This document shows, piece by piece, positions 36,625 to 44,453 of a stretch of 64,000 nucleotides of DNA (its first letter is position 1; every line of letters starts with the position of its first letter). The stretch comes from Streptomyces sp. CNQ-509 (GTDB taxonomy: Bacteria > Actinomycetota > Actinomycetes > Streptomycetales > Streptomycetaceae). The stretch spans positions 6,565,447 to 6,629,446 of the forward strand of contig NZ_CP011492.1 of the NCBI RefSeq assembly GCF_001011035.1, in the 5' to 3' direction. A program made the position numbers and the translations under genes. A model generated the notes under the pieces. The model ran no database searches, was not told the DNA's origin, and saw nothing but the letters and a program-made list of their open reading frames with translations.

Positions 36625-37368
36625 TCAGGATTCCCTTGCGTCGTGGACGAGGAGGGCGATCTGCACGCGGTTGTTGAGGTCGAGCTTGGTGAGGATGCGC
36701 GAGACGTGGGTCTTCACGGTGGGCACGCTCATGTACAACTCGGCGGCGATCTCCGCGTTCGACCGGCCGCGGCCGACCGCCACGGCGACCTCGCGCTCGC
36801 GCTCGCCGAGCGCGGCGAGCCGGCGGCGGGCGTGCTCCCCGGCCCGCGCCCGTTCTTCGGCGCCGGCGCCGGAGACCTGGGCGATGAGCTGCTGGAGCAC
36901 CGCGGGCGACAGCGCGGGCTCGCCGGCGGCGACCTTGCGTACGGCCGCGACGATCTCCCGGGGCGGGGTGTCCTTGAGGACGAACCCCGCGGCGCCCCCG
37001 CGCAGGGCCCGCAGCACGTGCTCGTCGGTGTGGAACGTGGTCAGCACCAGCACCTCCGGCGGCTCCGCGCGCCGCCGCAGCGCCTCGGTGGCGGCGAGGC
37101 CGTCGAGGCGGGGCATGCGGATGTCCATGAGCACGACGTCGGGCGCGTGCGCGGCCACGAGCGCCGGCACCTCGCCGCCGTCCGCGGCCTCGCCCACGAC
37201 GTCGATGTCGCCGGCCCCGCCGAGCATCAGCCGCAGCCCGGCCCGGACGAGGGGGTCGTCGTCGACGAGGAGGACGGCGATGCGGGCAGTGGGATCGGCG
37301 GGATCGGCGGGATCGGCGGGATCTGCCGGGTCCGCGGGATCTGCGGGATCGGGGGTCTGGTCGGGCAC
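36625..37368 (-). CDS. NarL/FixJ-type response regulator
   Basis: A 247-residue protein with receiver domain (IAVLLVDDDPLVRAGLRLML; phosphoacceptor D82 in VVLMDIRMPRLDG) and C-terminal LuxR HTH (LGEREREVAVAVGRGRSNAE; VPTVKTHVSRILTKLDLNN). The first ~27 residues are a (DPA)n repeat encoded by a GGATCGGCG-type microsatellite; translation from GTG 37368 would include it. It lies 29 bp downstream of its histidine kinase gene on the same strand. It is NarL-type and so is not the missing OmpR-type VanR partner of VanS at 49514. Confidence 0.9.
   Translation of the reverse strand: MPDQTPDPADPADPADPADPADPADPTARIAVLLVDDDPLVRAGLRLMLGGAGDIDVVGEAADGGEVPALVAAHAPDVVLMDIRMPRLDGLAATEALRRRAEPPEVLVLTTFHTDEHVLRALRGGAAGFVLKDTPPREIVAAVRKVAAGEPALSPAVLQQLIAQVSGAGAEERARAGEHARRRLAALGEREREVAVAVGRGRSNAEIAAELYMSVPTVKTHVSRILTKLDLNNRVQIALLVHDARES
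37291..37351. repeat. 9-bp microsatellite (GGGATCGGC)n inside the response-regulator N-terminus
   Basis: About six to seven near-perfect copies of a 9-bp unit (GGGATCGGC and variants GGATCTGCC, GGGTCCGCG) encode Asp-Pro-Ala repeats. Because the unit is three codons, copy-number change would lengthen or shorten the N-terminal arm without a frameshift. Confidence 0.75.
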
Positions 37369-37397
37369 GCGCCCACCCTAGCGGGAGCGCCGGAGGC

Positions 37398-38945
37398 TCA
37401 TTCCGTACGGGACGGGCGGCCCCACGGCAGCCAGGCGCGCAGGTGGAAGCCGTCGCCGTCTGCCGTGTGCGCCAGCCGCCCGCCGGCCAGCGCGGTGCGC
37501 TCGGCGAGCCCGATGAGGCCCTGCCCGGCCCCGGGGATGGGGCCGGTGGCGCGGGTACCGGCGCCGGCCCGGCCCGAGCCGCCCTCGGCTCCGGAGCCGA
37601 CGGCCGCCGCGGCGAGCCGGCCCGCTCCGCCCCGCGGCTCCGCCGCGAGGGCGGGCACCGCAACCCGGCCGGTATCGGCGGCATCCGTCCCGGCCGCGGG
37701 GCGCCGGATCTCCGCGGTTCGGTCGGTCCCGGGGCCGGTACCGGCCGAACGTCCCGTCCCGGCCGTCCGGCCGGCGGCGGTGGCGTCCGGATCCCGCCTG
37801 CCGGTCCGCTGTCCGCCGCTCCCGGGCCGGCCGTTGCGGGGCGCCTCCGCGCGCCGAACGCCCGCCCCGTGCTCGCCGTGCGCGGCGGAGCCCGTCTCCC
37901 CGCCCCCGTGCGGCAGCGGGTTGCTCACCTCCACCGTCAGGCCCTTCTCCGGGCTCCCCGTCAGCGTCACCGTCACCTTCGTGCCCGCCGCGTGCTTGCG
38001 GGCGTTCGTCAGGCCCTCCTGCACGATGCGGTACGCCGTGCGCCCCGTCGCCGCCGGGACCGCCTCCGCAGCGGCGACGTCCGGTGCGTACGCGATGCGC
38101 ATGCCCGCCTCGCCCGCCTCCGCCACCAGCCGGTCCACGTCCCCGAGCGTCGGCTGCGGACGCCCGGCGCCCGGGCCGGAGTCGGCCGGTGCGCGCAGCA
38201 CGCCGATCACGTCCCGCAGGTCCTGCAGCGCCTCGTGCGCGCTGTCGCGGATCACGCCCGCCGCGCGGGCGACCTCCGCGGGCGGGGCGCCGGGGTGGAA
38301 CTCCAGCGCCCCCGCGTGCACGCTGAGCAGCGACAGCCGGTGCGCCAGCACGTCGTGCATCTCGCGCGCGATCTCCTCCCGGGCCCGCCGCTGCGCCTGC
38401 TCCGCGCGCAGCGCCGCGTCGGCCTCCGCCTGCTCCGCGCGCTCGCGCAGCGAGGCGACGAGCTGGCGGCGCGAGCGCCGGTAGAGGCCGAAGACCACGG
38501 CCGCCGTGACCAGCGAGAAGTACGCCACCCCCGCGCCGGTCCGCGGGTCCTGCGGGTCCGGGGTGGTGGCGAGGAAGCCCACGAGCCGGGCGAAGACAAG
38601 GGCGGCGATCCAGCCGGTGGCGCGCAGCGGGCGGTGCGCCGCGACCGTGAAGACCGCCACCAGCGTCGGGCCGATGAAGAAGTGGCCGAAGGAGTCGGCG
38701 ACGAGCAACGCCACCGCGAGCGGCACCGGCCAGCGGCGCCGCAGCGGCAGCGCCAGGCAGGCCGCTCCCGCGGCCAGGGCCTCGGCGAAGAGCACGTTCT
38801 CCGAGACGCCGGCGCCGTCCTCCGGCAGCACGGAGTCGGCGGACAGGAACGAGAAGGCCCCGGCGAAGAGGACGAGGCCGGCGTCGGCGAGCCGGTCCCG
38901 CCGGGTGCTGCCGGCGGGGCGGGTCGCGGAGGCGGTACGGGGCAT
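37398..38945 (-). CDS. NarL-type sensor histidine kinase with large insert in the ATPase domain
   Basis: About 515 residues from ATG 38945 (MPRTASATRPAGS). Several transmembrane segments (~20-155) precede a HisKA_3 domain (REEIAREMHDVLAHRLSLLS, phosphoacceptor H197), the N-box YRIVQEGLTNARKHA, and the late G-box GAGQGLIGLAERTALAGG. Between VEVSNPLP (~345) and that G-box is a ~126-residue Gly/Arg/Thr/Ala-rich insert (~346-471), in the position of the ATP lid. Frame and flanking motifs are intact, so the kinase may still work. It pairs with the downstream regulator; the signal is unknown. Confidence 0.88.
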   Translation of the reverse strand: MPRTASATRPAGSTRRDRLADAGLVLFAGAFSFLSADSVLPEDGAGVSENVLFAEALAAGAACLALPLRRRWPVPLAVALLVADSFGHFFIGPTLVAVFTVAAHRPLRATGWIAALVFARLVGFLATTPDPQDPRTGAGVAYFSLVTAAVVFGLYRRSRRQLVASLRERAEQAEADAALRAEQAQRRAREEIAREMHDVLAHRLSLLSVHAGALEFHPGAPPAEVARAAGVIRDSAHEALQDLRDVIGVLRAPADSGPGAGRPQPTLGDVDRLVAEAGEAGMRIAYAPDVAAAEAVPAATGRTAYRIVQEGLTNARKHAAGTKVTVTLTGSPEKGLTVEVSNPLPHGGGETGSAAHGEHGAGVRRAEAPRNGRPGSGGQRTGRRDPDATAAGRTAGTGRSAGTGPGTDRTAEIRRPAAGTDAADTGRVAVPALAAEPRGGAGRLAAAAVGSGAEGGSGRAGAGTRATGPIPGAGQGLIGLAERTALAGGRLAHTADGDGFHLRAWLPWGRPSRTE

Positions 38946-39062
38946 ACCGGCCAATCTACGGTCGTCCGCACGCCGCGGCGCCCCCCGAGGACGGCACCGA
39001 GACCTTCGTACGACCGCGGCGGCCCGCGCGCATACTTTGGTCGCCGCCCCCGGACCGCCCCG

Positions 39063-39833
39063 TCAGCCGCGCGGGGCGGCGCCCGTGCGGATCAGCTCGT
39101 CCCCCGGGTCGTTGACCGGCTGCGGGGTGCCCGTGAGGTCCATCACGTACAGCGGGAGCCGCAGCTCGTCGGCCCGGGTACGGGCCTCGCGGGTGTAGCC
39201 GGCGAGGGAGAAGAAGACGGCGAGCGCCGACGCGTTGAGACCGCTGAGCCACACGCACTCGACGTGCCGCAGCGCCGTGGGCGTCGTCGTCGGGTCGACG
39301 TGGGCGACCACGCCCGCGCCGCGCACGTCGACGCCGGAGGCGGGCCGGTCCTCGTTCTTCACCAGGTCCGTGAAGCCCAGCCAGCGCAGGTACTGCGCGG
39401 CGGCCGTCACCGCGTCCCCGGTGTTGCGGATGGTCACGGGGCGGAACGCGGGACGCCGCGGTGCCGGCGCCGCCGCCGGCCGGCGCGGGGGGCCGGGCGG
39501 GGCCGGCGCGGGCGGCGCGGCCGCCGGTGCGGGCGGGACCGGCGGTGCGGCGGGCCGGGGGCGGCGGGACTGCACGGGGGCCACCGGCAGCCGTACCACC
39601 GCGCCGCAGTCGCAGGACAGCTCCGGCCGCGGCCACTCGTCGCGCCGGTCGCAGACCGGACAGCGCACCGTCACCCAGGAGTCCTGCCACGTGCGGTGCT
39701 TGAGCTCCACCGGCACCCCGCCGCGCAGCAGCGGGAGCGTGAGCGGGGCGCCGCAGGCGCACGGGAACGTGCTCGGGGTGTACGCGTGCTCGCGCCGGCA
39801 GGCCGGGCAGCGCACCGGCACGCTCTCTGGCAT
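39063..39833 (-). CDS. Zinc-ribbon protein with degenerate Mrr-like restriction-endonuclease fold
   Basis: About 256 residues from ATG 39833 (MPESVPVRCPACRREHAY), with an AGGAGC site. The N-terminus has two zinc-ribbon-like modules (CPACRREHAYTPSTFPCACG; CPVCDRRDEWPRPELSCDCG). A Pro/Ala linker (~90-140) leads to a C-terminal domain (YLRWLGFTDLVKNEDRP; GVDVRGAGVVAHVD; AVFFSLAGYTREARTRADEL) resembling Mrr-type endonuclease folds. The usual Q-x-K after the catalytic Asp is replaced (VAHVD), so cleavage activity is doubtful. The function is unknown. Confidence 0.6.
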   Translation of the reverse strand: MPESVPVRCPACRREHAYTPSTFPCACGAPLTLPLLRGGVPVELKHRTWQDSWVTVRCPVCDRRDEWPRPELSCDCGAVVRLPVAPVQSRRPRPAAPPVPPAPAAAPPAPAPPGPPRRPAAAPAPRRPAFRPVTIRNTGDAVTAAAQYLRWLGFTDLVKNEDRPASGVDVRGAGVVAHVDPTTTPTALRHVECVWLSGLNASALAVFFSLAGYTREARTRADELRLPLYVMDLTGTPQPVNDPGDELIRTGAAPRG

Positions 39834-39900
39834 GGGACGTGCTCCTGGTTCTGGGCCGCGTGGTGGGTTCGCACTCCAGCATCCCCTACGAATCCGGCTC

Positions 39901-39967
39901 TTGACGCCGACTTGCCCCGCTTCTACATTGCTTCCATATAGCAAAATCCATATTCCGTCATACGGAA
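39901..39967 (+). promoter_or_regulatory. gcl promoter with TTCCG-N5-CGGAA operator
   Basis: TTGACG (39901-39906), 17 bp, TACATT (39924-39929) is a strong sigma-70-type promoter for gcl. Downstream, TTCCGTCATACGGAA (39953-39967) is a perfect 5-bp-arm inverted repeat lying about 25 bp after the -10 box, a suitable place for repression. The same palindrome type recurs in the hyi leader. An IclR/AllR-type repressor is the likely binder by context. Confidence 0.7.
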
Positions 39968-39994
39968 AACTCAGGGAAGAGGCAGGTGCACGCG

Positions 39995-41782
39995 ATGCCT
40001 CGTATGACAGCCGCGCGCGCGGCGGTGGAGATCCTCAAGAAGGAAGGCGTCCAGGTCGCGTTCGGCGTCCCGGGGGCGGCGATCAACCCGTTCTACGCGG
40101 CCCTCAGGGCGGCCGGCGGCGTCGGCCACGTGCTCGCGCGGCACGTCGAGGGCGCCTCGCACATGGCCGAGGGCTACACCCGCGCCCGGGCGGGGAACAT
40201 CGGCGTGTGCATCGGCACGTCGGGCCCCGCCGGCACCGACATGATCACCGGGCTGTACTCGGCGATCGGCGACTCGGTCCCGATCCTGTGCATCACGGGA
40301 CAGGCGCCGACGCCCGTGCTGCACAAGGAGGACTTCCAGGCCGTCGACATCGCGGCGATCGCCGCCCCCGTCACCAAGAAGGCCACCACCGTGCTCCAGG
40401 CCGCACAGGTGCCCGGCGTCTTTCAGCAGGCGTTCCACCTGATGCGCTCCGGCCGCCCCGGGCCCGTGCTCGTCGACCTGCCCACCGATGTCCAGCTCAC
40501 CGAGATCGAGTTCGACCCGGACACGTACGAGCCGCTGCCCGTGCACCGGCCCGCCGCCACCCGGGCGCAGGCGGAGAAGGCCGTCGCGATGCTCTGCGCC
40601 GCCGAGCGGCCGCTGATCGTCGCCGGTGGCGGCGTCATCGGCGCCGACGCCTGCGCGGAGCTGGTGGAGTTCGCGGAGCTGACCGGCACCCCCGTCGTGC
40701 CGACCCTGATGGGCTGGGGCGCACTCCCCGACGACCATCCGCTCAACGCGGGCATGGTCGGGCTGCAGACCTCCCACCGCTACGGCAACGAGAACCTCCT
40801 CGCCGCCGACTTCGTCCTCGGCATCGGCAACCGCTGGGCCAACCGCCACACCGGCTACCGGCTCGACGTCTACACCGGGGGCCGTACCTTCGTCCACGTC
40901 GACGTCGAACCCACCCAGATCGGCCGGATCTTCGCCCCCGACTACGGCATCGCCTCCGACGCGGGCGCCGCGCTGCGGCAGTTCACCGAGGCCGCCCGCG
41001 AACGGCGGGCCGCCGGCCGGCTGCCGGACCGCGCCGCGTGGGCCGCCGCCACCCAGGAGCGCAGGGCGCGGCTCCAGCGCCGTACCCACTTCGACGACGT
41101 GCCGATGAAGCCGCAGCGGGTCTACGAGGAGATGAACAAGGCGTTCGGCCCCGCCACCCGCTACGTCACCGCCATCGGCCTCTCGCAGATCGCCGGCGCC
41201 CAGATGCTCCACGTCTACCGGCCGCGGCACTGGATCAACTGCGGCCAGGCGGGACCCCTCGGCTGGACCGTGCCCGCCGCCCTCGGCGTCGCCACCGCCG
41301 ACCCGGAGGCGCTGGTCGTCGGGCTCTCCGGGGACTACGACTTCCAGTTCCTCGTGGAGGAACTGGCGGTCGGCGCCCAGCACCGCATTCCGTACGTGCA
41401 GGTCCTCGTCAACAACTCCTATCTCGGCCTCATCCGGCAGGCCCAGTTGGGCCTGGACATGGACTTCCAGGTCAACCTGGAGTTCGAGAACGTCAACTCG
41501 CCGGAGCTGGGCGGCTACGGCGTCGACCACGTCAAGGTCGCCGAGGGGCTGGGCTGCAAGGCGATCCGGGTCACCGAGCCGGGGGAGCTGGGCGCCGCGT
41601 TCGCCCAGGCGCGGAAGCTGGCGGCGGAACACCGGGTGCCGGTGGTGGTGGAGGCGATCCTGGAGCGGATCACCAACATCTCCATGAGCACCACGGCGGA
41701 CATCAGCGACGTCCGCGAGTGGGAGGACCTGGCCACCGAGCAGTGGCATGCCCCCACGTCGATCCTGCCGCTGAAGAACTGA
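39995..41782 (+). CDS. gcl: Glyoxylate carboligase
   Basis: A 595-residue ThDP-dependent enzyme that joins two glyoxylates to tartronate semialdehyde plus CO2. It is very close to E. coli Gcl: GVPGAAINPFYAALRAAGG, ARHVEGASHMAEGYTRARAG, GTSGPAGTDMITGLYSAIGD, ITGQAPTPVLHKEDFQAVDI and the ThDP/Mg site GDYDFQFLVEELAV with VLVNNSYLGL. Residue VEGAS in the first motif agrees with Gcl, which lacks the usual ThDP-activating Glu. ATG 39995 is chosen; GTG 39986 and ATG 40004 are alternatives. It starts the glycerate pathway from allantoin-derived glyoxylate. Confidence 0.95.
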   Translation: MPRMTAARAAVEILKKEGVQVAFGVPGAAINPFYAALRAAGGVGHVLARHVEGASHMAEGYTRARAGNIGVCIGTSGPAGTDMITGLYSAIGDSVPILCITGQAPTPVLHKEDFQAVDIAAIAAPVTKKATTVLQAAQVPGVFQQAFHLMRSGRPGPVLVDLPTDVQLTEIEFDPDTYEPLPVHRPAATRAQAEKAVAMLCAAERPLIVAGGGVIGADACAELVEFAELTGTPVVPTLMGWGALPDDHPLNAGMVGLQTSHRYGNENLLAADFVLGIGNRWANRHTGYRLDVYTGGRTFVHVDVEPTQIGRIFAPDYGIASDAGAALRQFTEAARERRAAGRLPDRAAWAAATQERRARLQRRTHFDDVPMKPQRVYEEMNKAFGPATRYVTAIGLSQIAGAQMLHVYRPRHWINCGQAGPLGWTVPAALGVATADPEALVVGLSGDYDFQFLVEELAVGAQHRIPYVQVLVNNSYLGLIRQAQLGLDMDFQVNLEFENVNSPELGGYGVDHVKVAEGLGCKAIRVTEPGELGAAFAQARKLAAEHRVPVVVEAILERITNISMSTTADISDVREWEDLATEQWHAPTSILPLKN

Positions 41783-41800
41783 CGGCGGCCGCCCGCGAGC

Positions 41801-41845
41801 GGACGGCCCCCGCCCCGGACGGGCGGACGGGGGCGAGGGCCGTCC
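41801..41845. terminator. Bidirectional terminator hairpin between gcl and glxR
   Basis: A 16-bp stem with one mismatch (GGACGGCCCCCGCCCC, 41801-41816, against 41830-41845) and a 13-nt loop, between the convergent stops of gcl (41782) and the tartronate semialdehyde reductase gene (41913). Confidence 0.75.
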
Positions 41846-41912
41846 TCTGCGGTCTTCTGCTGCTTCGTCCTTGTCTGTCGTCCTCGTCCCTCGTCCGCCT
41901 GCGGCGTACGGG

Positions 41913-42827
41913 TCAGACCTCGCCGCCGGAGAGGCGCTCCACGCCGCGCAGCAGCGCCGAGTGGTCCAGGCCGCCGTCGCCCTGCGCGCGCAGCGCGGCG
42001 ACGAGCTGGGCGACGACCGCGCCGACCGGCAGCGCGGCGCCGACGTTCCGGGCGGCGTCGGTGACGATGCCCATGTCCTTGTGGTGCAGGTCGATGCGGA
42101 AGCCGGGCCGGAAGTCGCGGCCCAGGAAGTTGTCCTTCTTGCGGGCCAGCACGGTGGACCCGGCTAGGCCGCCGCCGAGGACGTCGAGCGCGGCCGCCAG
42201 GTCCACGCCGGACTTCTCCAGGAAGACCACGGCCTCGGCGCACGCCTGGATGTTCACCGCGACGATCAACTGGTTGGCGGCCTTGACCGTCTGGCCCGCG
42301 CCGTGCGGGCCGCAGTGCACGATCGTCCGGCCCAGCGCCTCGAAGACCGGCCGGGCCCGCTCGAAGTCGGCCTGCTCGCCGCCGACCATGATGGACAGCA
42401 CCGCCTCGACCGCCCCGGCCTCGCCGCCGGAGACGGGGGCGTCGAGCACCCGGATCCCGCGCTCGGCGGCGTTCTCCGCCAGGTCCACGGAGGTCTGCGG
42501 GGTGATCGAGGACATGTCGACGAGCAGCGCGCCGCTCCTGGCGTGCGCCAGGATGCCGTCCGGCCCGTAGGCGACGGCCTCGACCTGCGGCGACGCGGGG
42601 ACCATCGTGATGATCACGTCCGCGTCCGCGACGGCCTCGGCGATCGACCCGGCGGCCGTGCCGCCGGCCTTGGCCAGCCGGTCGAGCTTCTCCTGCTCCA
42701 GGGTGTAGCCGGTGACCGGATAGCCCGCCGCGATCAGGTTCTCGGACATGGGGGAGCCCATGATGCCGAGGCCGATCCAGGCGATCGCGGGCAGACCGGC
42801 CCCGGGGGCCGCGGAGTTGGTGGTCAT
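41913..42827 (-). CDS. glxR: 2-hydroxy-3-oxopropionate (tartronate semialdehyde) reductase
   Basis: A 304-residue beta-hydroxyacid dehydrogenase. It has the NAD(P) motif AWIGLGIMGSPMSENL, the substrate motif LDAPVSGGEAGAVEA, the catalytic lysine K182 in GAGQTVKAANQLIV and the C-terminal KDMGIVTDAARNVGAALP. It reduces tartronate semialdehyde to glycerate. It is downstream of hyi on the same strand (59 bp gap), probably co-transcribed from the hyi promoter, and convergent with gcl. Confidence 0.92.
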   Translation of the reverse strand: MTTNSAAPGAGLPAIAWIGLGIMGSPMSENLIAAGYPVTGYTLEQEKLDRLAKAGGTAAGSIAEAVADADVIITMVPASPQVEAVAYGPDGILAHARSGALLVDMSSITPQTSVDLAENAAERGIRVLDAPVSGGEAGAVEAVLSIMVGGEQADFERARPVFEALGRTIVHCGPHGAGQTVKAANQLIVAVNIQACAEAVVFLEKSGVDLAAALDVLGGGLAGSTVLARKKDNFLGRDFRPGFRIDLHHKDMGIVTDAARNVGAALPVGAVVAQLVAALRAQGDGGLDHSALLRGVERLSGGEV

Positions 42828-42886
42828 GAGGTGGTGCCTTTCTGCTCTGGCCGGAGGCGCGGGGGTACGGGGCGCGCGGTCGGCGG

Positions 42887-43708
42887 TCAGCGGGGGAGCC
42901 AGCCGAAGGACTCGGCGCTCGGCCGGTCGCCCGGCTTGTACTCCAGGCCCACGTGCCCGTCGTACCCGGCGGCGGCCAGCCGGTCCAGCAGCGCGGCCAG
43001 CGGCAGCGTGCCGGTGCCGGGGGCACCGCGGCCGGGGTCGTCGGCGATCTGGACGTGCCCGGTGCGGCCCGCGTGGGCGTCGATGACCTGCTCCAGGTCC
43101 GCGCCGTTCATCGACAGGTGGTAGAGGTCCATCAGGAAGCGGGCGTTGCCCAGGCCCGAGGCGGCGTCGACCTTGTCGGCCACCGCGACCGCCGCCGCCG
43201 CGTCGAGCAGCGGGTAGTGCGGGGACTCGGGCTCGTTCAGCGCCTCGATGAGCAGGACGGCGCCGGCCCGGTCGGCCGCGCGGGCGGCGAGCACCAGGTT
43301 CTCCAGCGCGAGCAGGTCCTGCTCGGCGGCGGTGACGCCCTCGACGCGGTTGCCGTAGAGGGCGTTGAGCGCGGTGCAGCCGGTGGCGGCGGCGAAGCCG
43401 GCGGCCACGTCGAGATTCGCGCGGAACCGCTCGGACTCCGCGCCGGGCACGGAGAGCGCGCCGCGGTCGGGTCCCGGCAGCCGGCCCGCGTAGAAGTTGA
43501 GCCCGGTCAGCCGGGTGCCGGCCGCGTCCAGCGCGGTGCGCAGGGCGTCCAGCTCCGCCGGATCCGGAACGGGTGCGTCGGGCCAGGGCCACCACAGCTC
43601 GACCGCGTCGAAGCCGGCCGCGGCGGCCGCGGCCGGGCGTTCGAGCAGCGGAAGCTCGGTGAACAGGAGGGAGATGTTCACTGTGAAGCGCTGGTCGCCG
43701 AAGCCCAT
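42887..43708 (-). CDS. hyi: Hydroxypyruvate isomerase
   Basis: A 273-residue TIM-barrel isomerase (Hyi/OtnI group): FTVNISLLFTELPLLERPAA, FDAVELWWPWPDAPVPDPAE, the metal-ligand segment AVLLIEALNEPESPHYPL, FLMDLYHLSMNGADLEQVI, HVQIADDPGRGAPGTG and GYDGHVGLEYKPGDRPSAES. It interconverts hydroxypyruvate and tartronate semialdehyde. ATG 43708 is preferred over GTG 43681, which has no ribosome site. The leader carries the TTCCG-N5-CGGAA palindrome and the dyad GTACCC-TTCT-GGGTAAC (43740-43756). Confidence 0.92.
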   Translation of the reverse strand: MGFGDQRFTVNISLLFTELPLLERPAAAAAAGFDAVELWWPWPDAPVPDPAELDALRTALDAAGTRLTGLNFYAGRLPGPDRGALSVPGAESERFRANLDVAAGFAAATGCTALNALYGNRVEGVTAAEQDLLALENLVLAARAADRAGAVLLIEALNEPESPHYPLLDAAAAVAVADKVDAASGLGNARFLMDLYHLSMNGADLEQVIDAHAGRTGHVQIADDPGRGAPGTGTLPLAALLDRLAAAGYDGHVGLEYKPGDRPSAESFGWLPR

Positions 43709-43724
43709 GAGATTTCCGCGCTCC

Positions 43725-43739
43725 TTCCGTATCTCGGAA
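43725..43739. promoter_or_regulatory. TTCCG-N5-CGGAA operator in the hyi leader
   Basis: TTCCGTATCTCGGAA is a perfect inverted repeat 17 bp upstream of the hyi start and overlapping the AAGGAG-like ribosome site. It matches the TTCCGTCATACGGAA site at gcl in arms and spacing, which suggests one regulator coordinates gcl with hyi-glxR. Confidence 0.65.
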
Positions 43740-43844
43740 GTACCCTTCTGGGTAACGGAAACTCTGCCGGTTCGGTGCGAGCACTGTCAAGGTGCCGGCC
43801 GGCGGTCCGCGGCCGAGGGCTCCGGCGGGTCGGGGCGGGCGGCC

Positions 43845-44453
43845 CTACGCGACGGGGAAATCGAAATAGGTGTCCGGATAGGGCTCGTCGGTGAGCGTGT
43901 AGTGCCACCACTCGCATGCGTAGGAGCTGAAGCCGCACGTCTCCATGAGAGAACGGAGCTGCGCGCGGTTTCCCGCCTCGCGTTGCGTGATCCCCGGTGC
44001 GCCGTGGTGTGAGCGGGGATCCATCAGGTCGTGGTCACCGCCCATGGGGGCGAGTTCACCGGTGCCGAGGTGGTAGAGGGTGAGGTCGACGGTGCTGCCC
44101 CGGCTGTGGCCCGACCGGGCGGCGACATACCCCCGCTCGAACATCTCGGCCCTCCCGATGTTCGGGTAGTGCCGTTGCTTGGTGCGTCCGTCCTCCGGCT
44201 GTTCCGACCAGCGCAGGAAGCAGTCCACGGCCCGCTGCGGGCGGTAGCCGTCCCAGAGCAGCAGGCCGAAGCCGCGGGCCGCCGCCTTCTCCCGCACCCT
44301 GCCCAGGGCCGCGCCCAGGGCCCTGGTGCCGGCGATGCGATTGACCAGGTATCCGTCCACCGGCTTCCCGGTGAAGTTGTCCCAGGTGGCGTACTTGGCA
44401 TCCCATCGCAGCCCGGGTAGCAACTCGTCCAGGAAGGCGAAGTCCTCGTTCAC
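43845..44453 (-). CDS. vanX: D-alanyl-D-alanine dipeptidase VanX
   Basis: A 202-residue zinc dipeptidase, the same length as enterococcal VanX. The zinc ligands H116 and D123 (SGHSRGSTVDL) and H184, the catalytic base E181 (EWWH) and R71 fall at the canonical VanX numbers. It removes D-Ala-D-Ala so that D-Ala-D-Lac enters peptidoglycan precursors. GTG 44453 overlaps the vanA stop (GTGA). It is the last gene of vanHAX; the hyi start lies 136 bp beyond. Confidence 0.96.
   Translation of the reverse strand: MNEDFAFLDELLPGLRWDAKYATWDNFTGKPVDGYLVNRIAGTRALGAALGRVREKAAARGFGLLLWDGYRPQRAVDCFLRWSEQPEDGRTKQRHYPNIGRAEMFERGYVAARSGHSRGSTVDLTLYHLGTGELAPMGGDHDLMDPRSHHGAPGITQREAGNRAQLRSLMETCGFSSYACEWWHYTLTDEPYPDTYFDFPVA

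Noticed and set aside
36625..37368. Response regulator considered as the missing VanR
   Set aside because: It has a LuxR/NarL-type HTH and its own adjacent kinase, whereas VanR is an OmpR-type winged-helix regulator.
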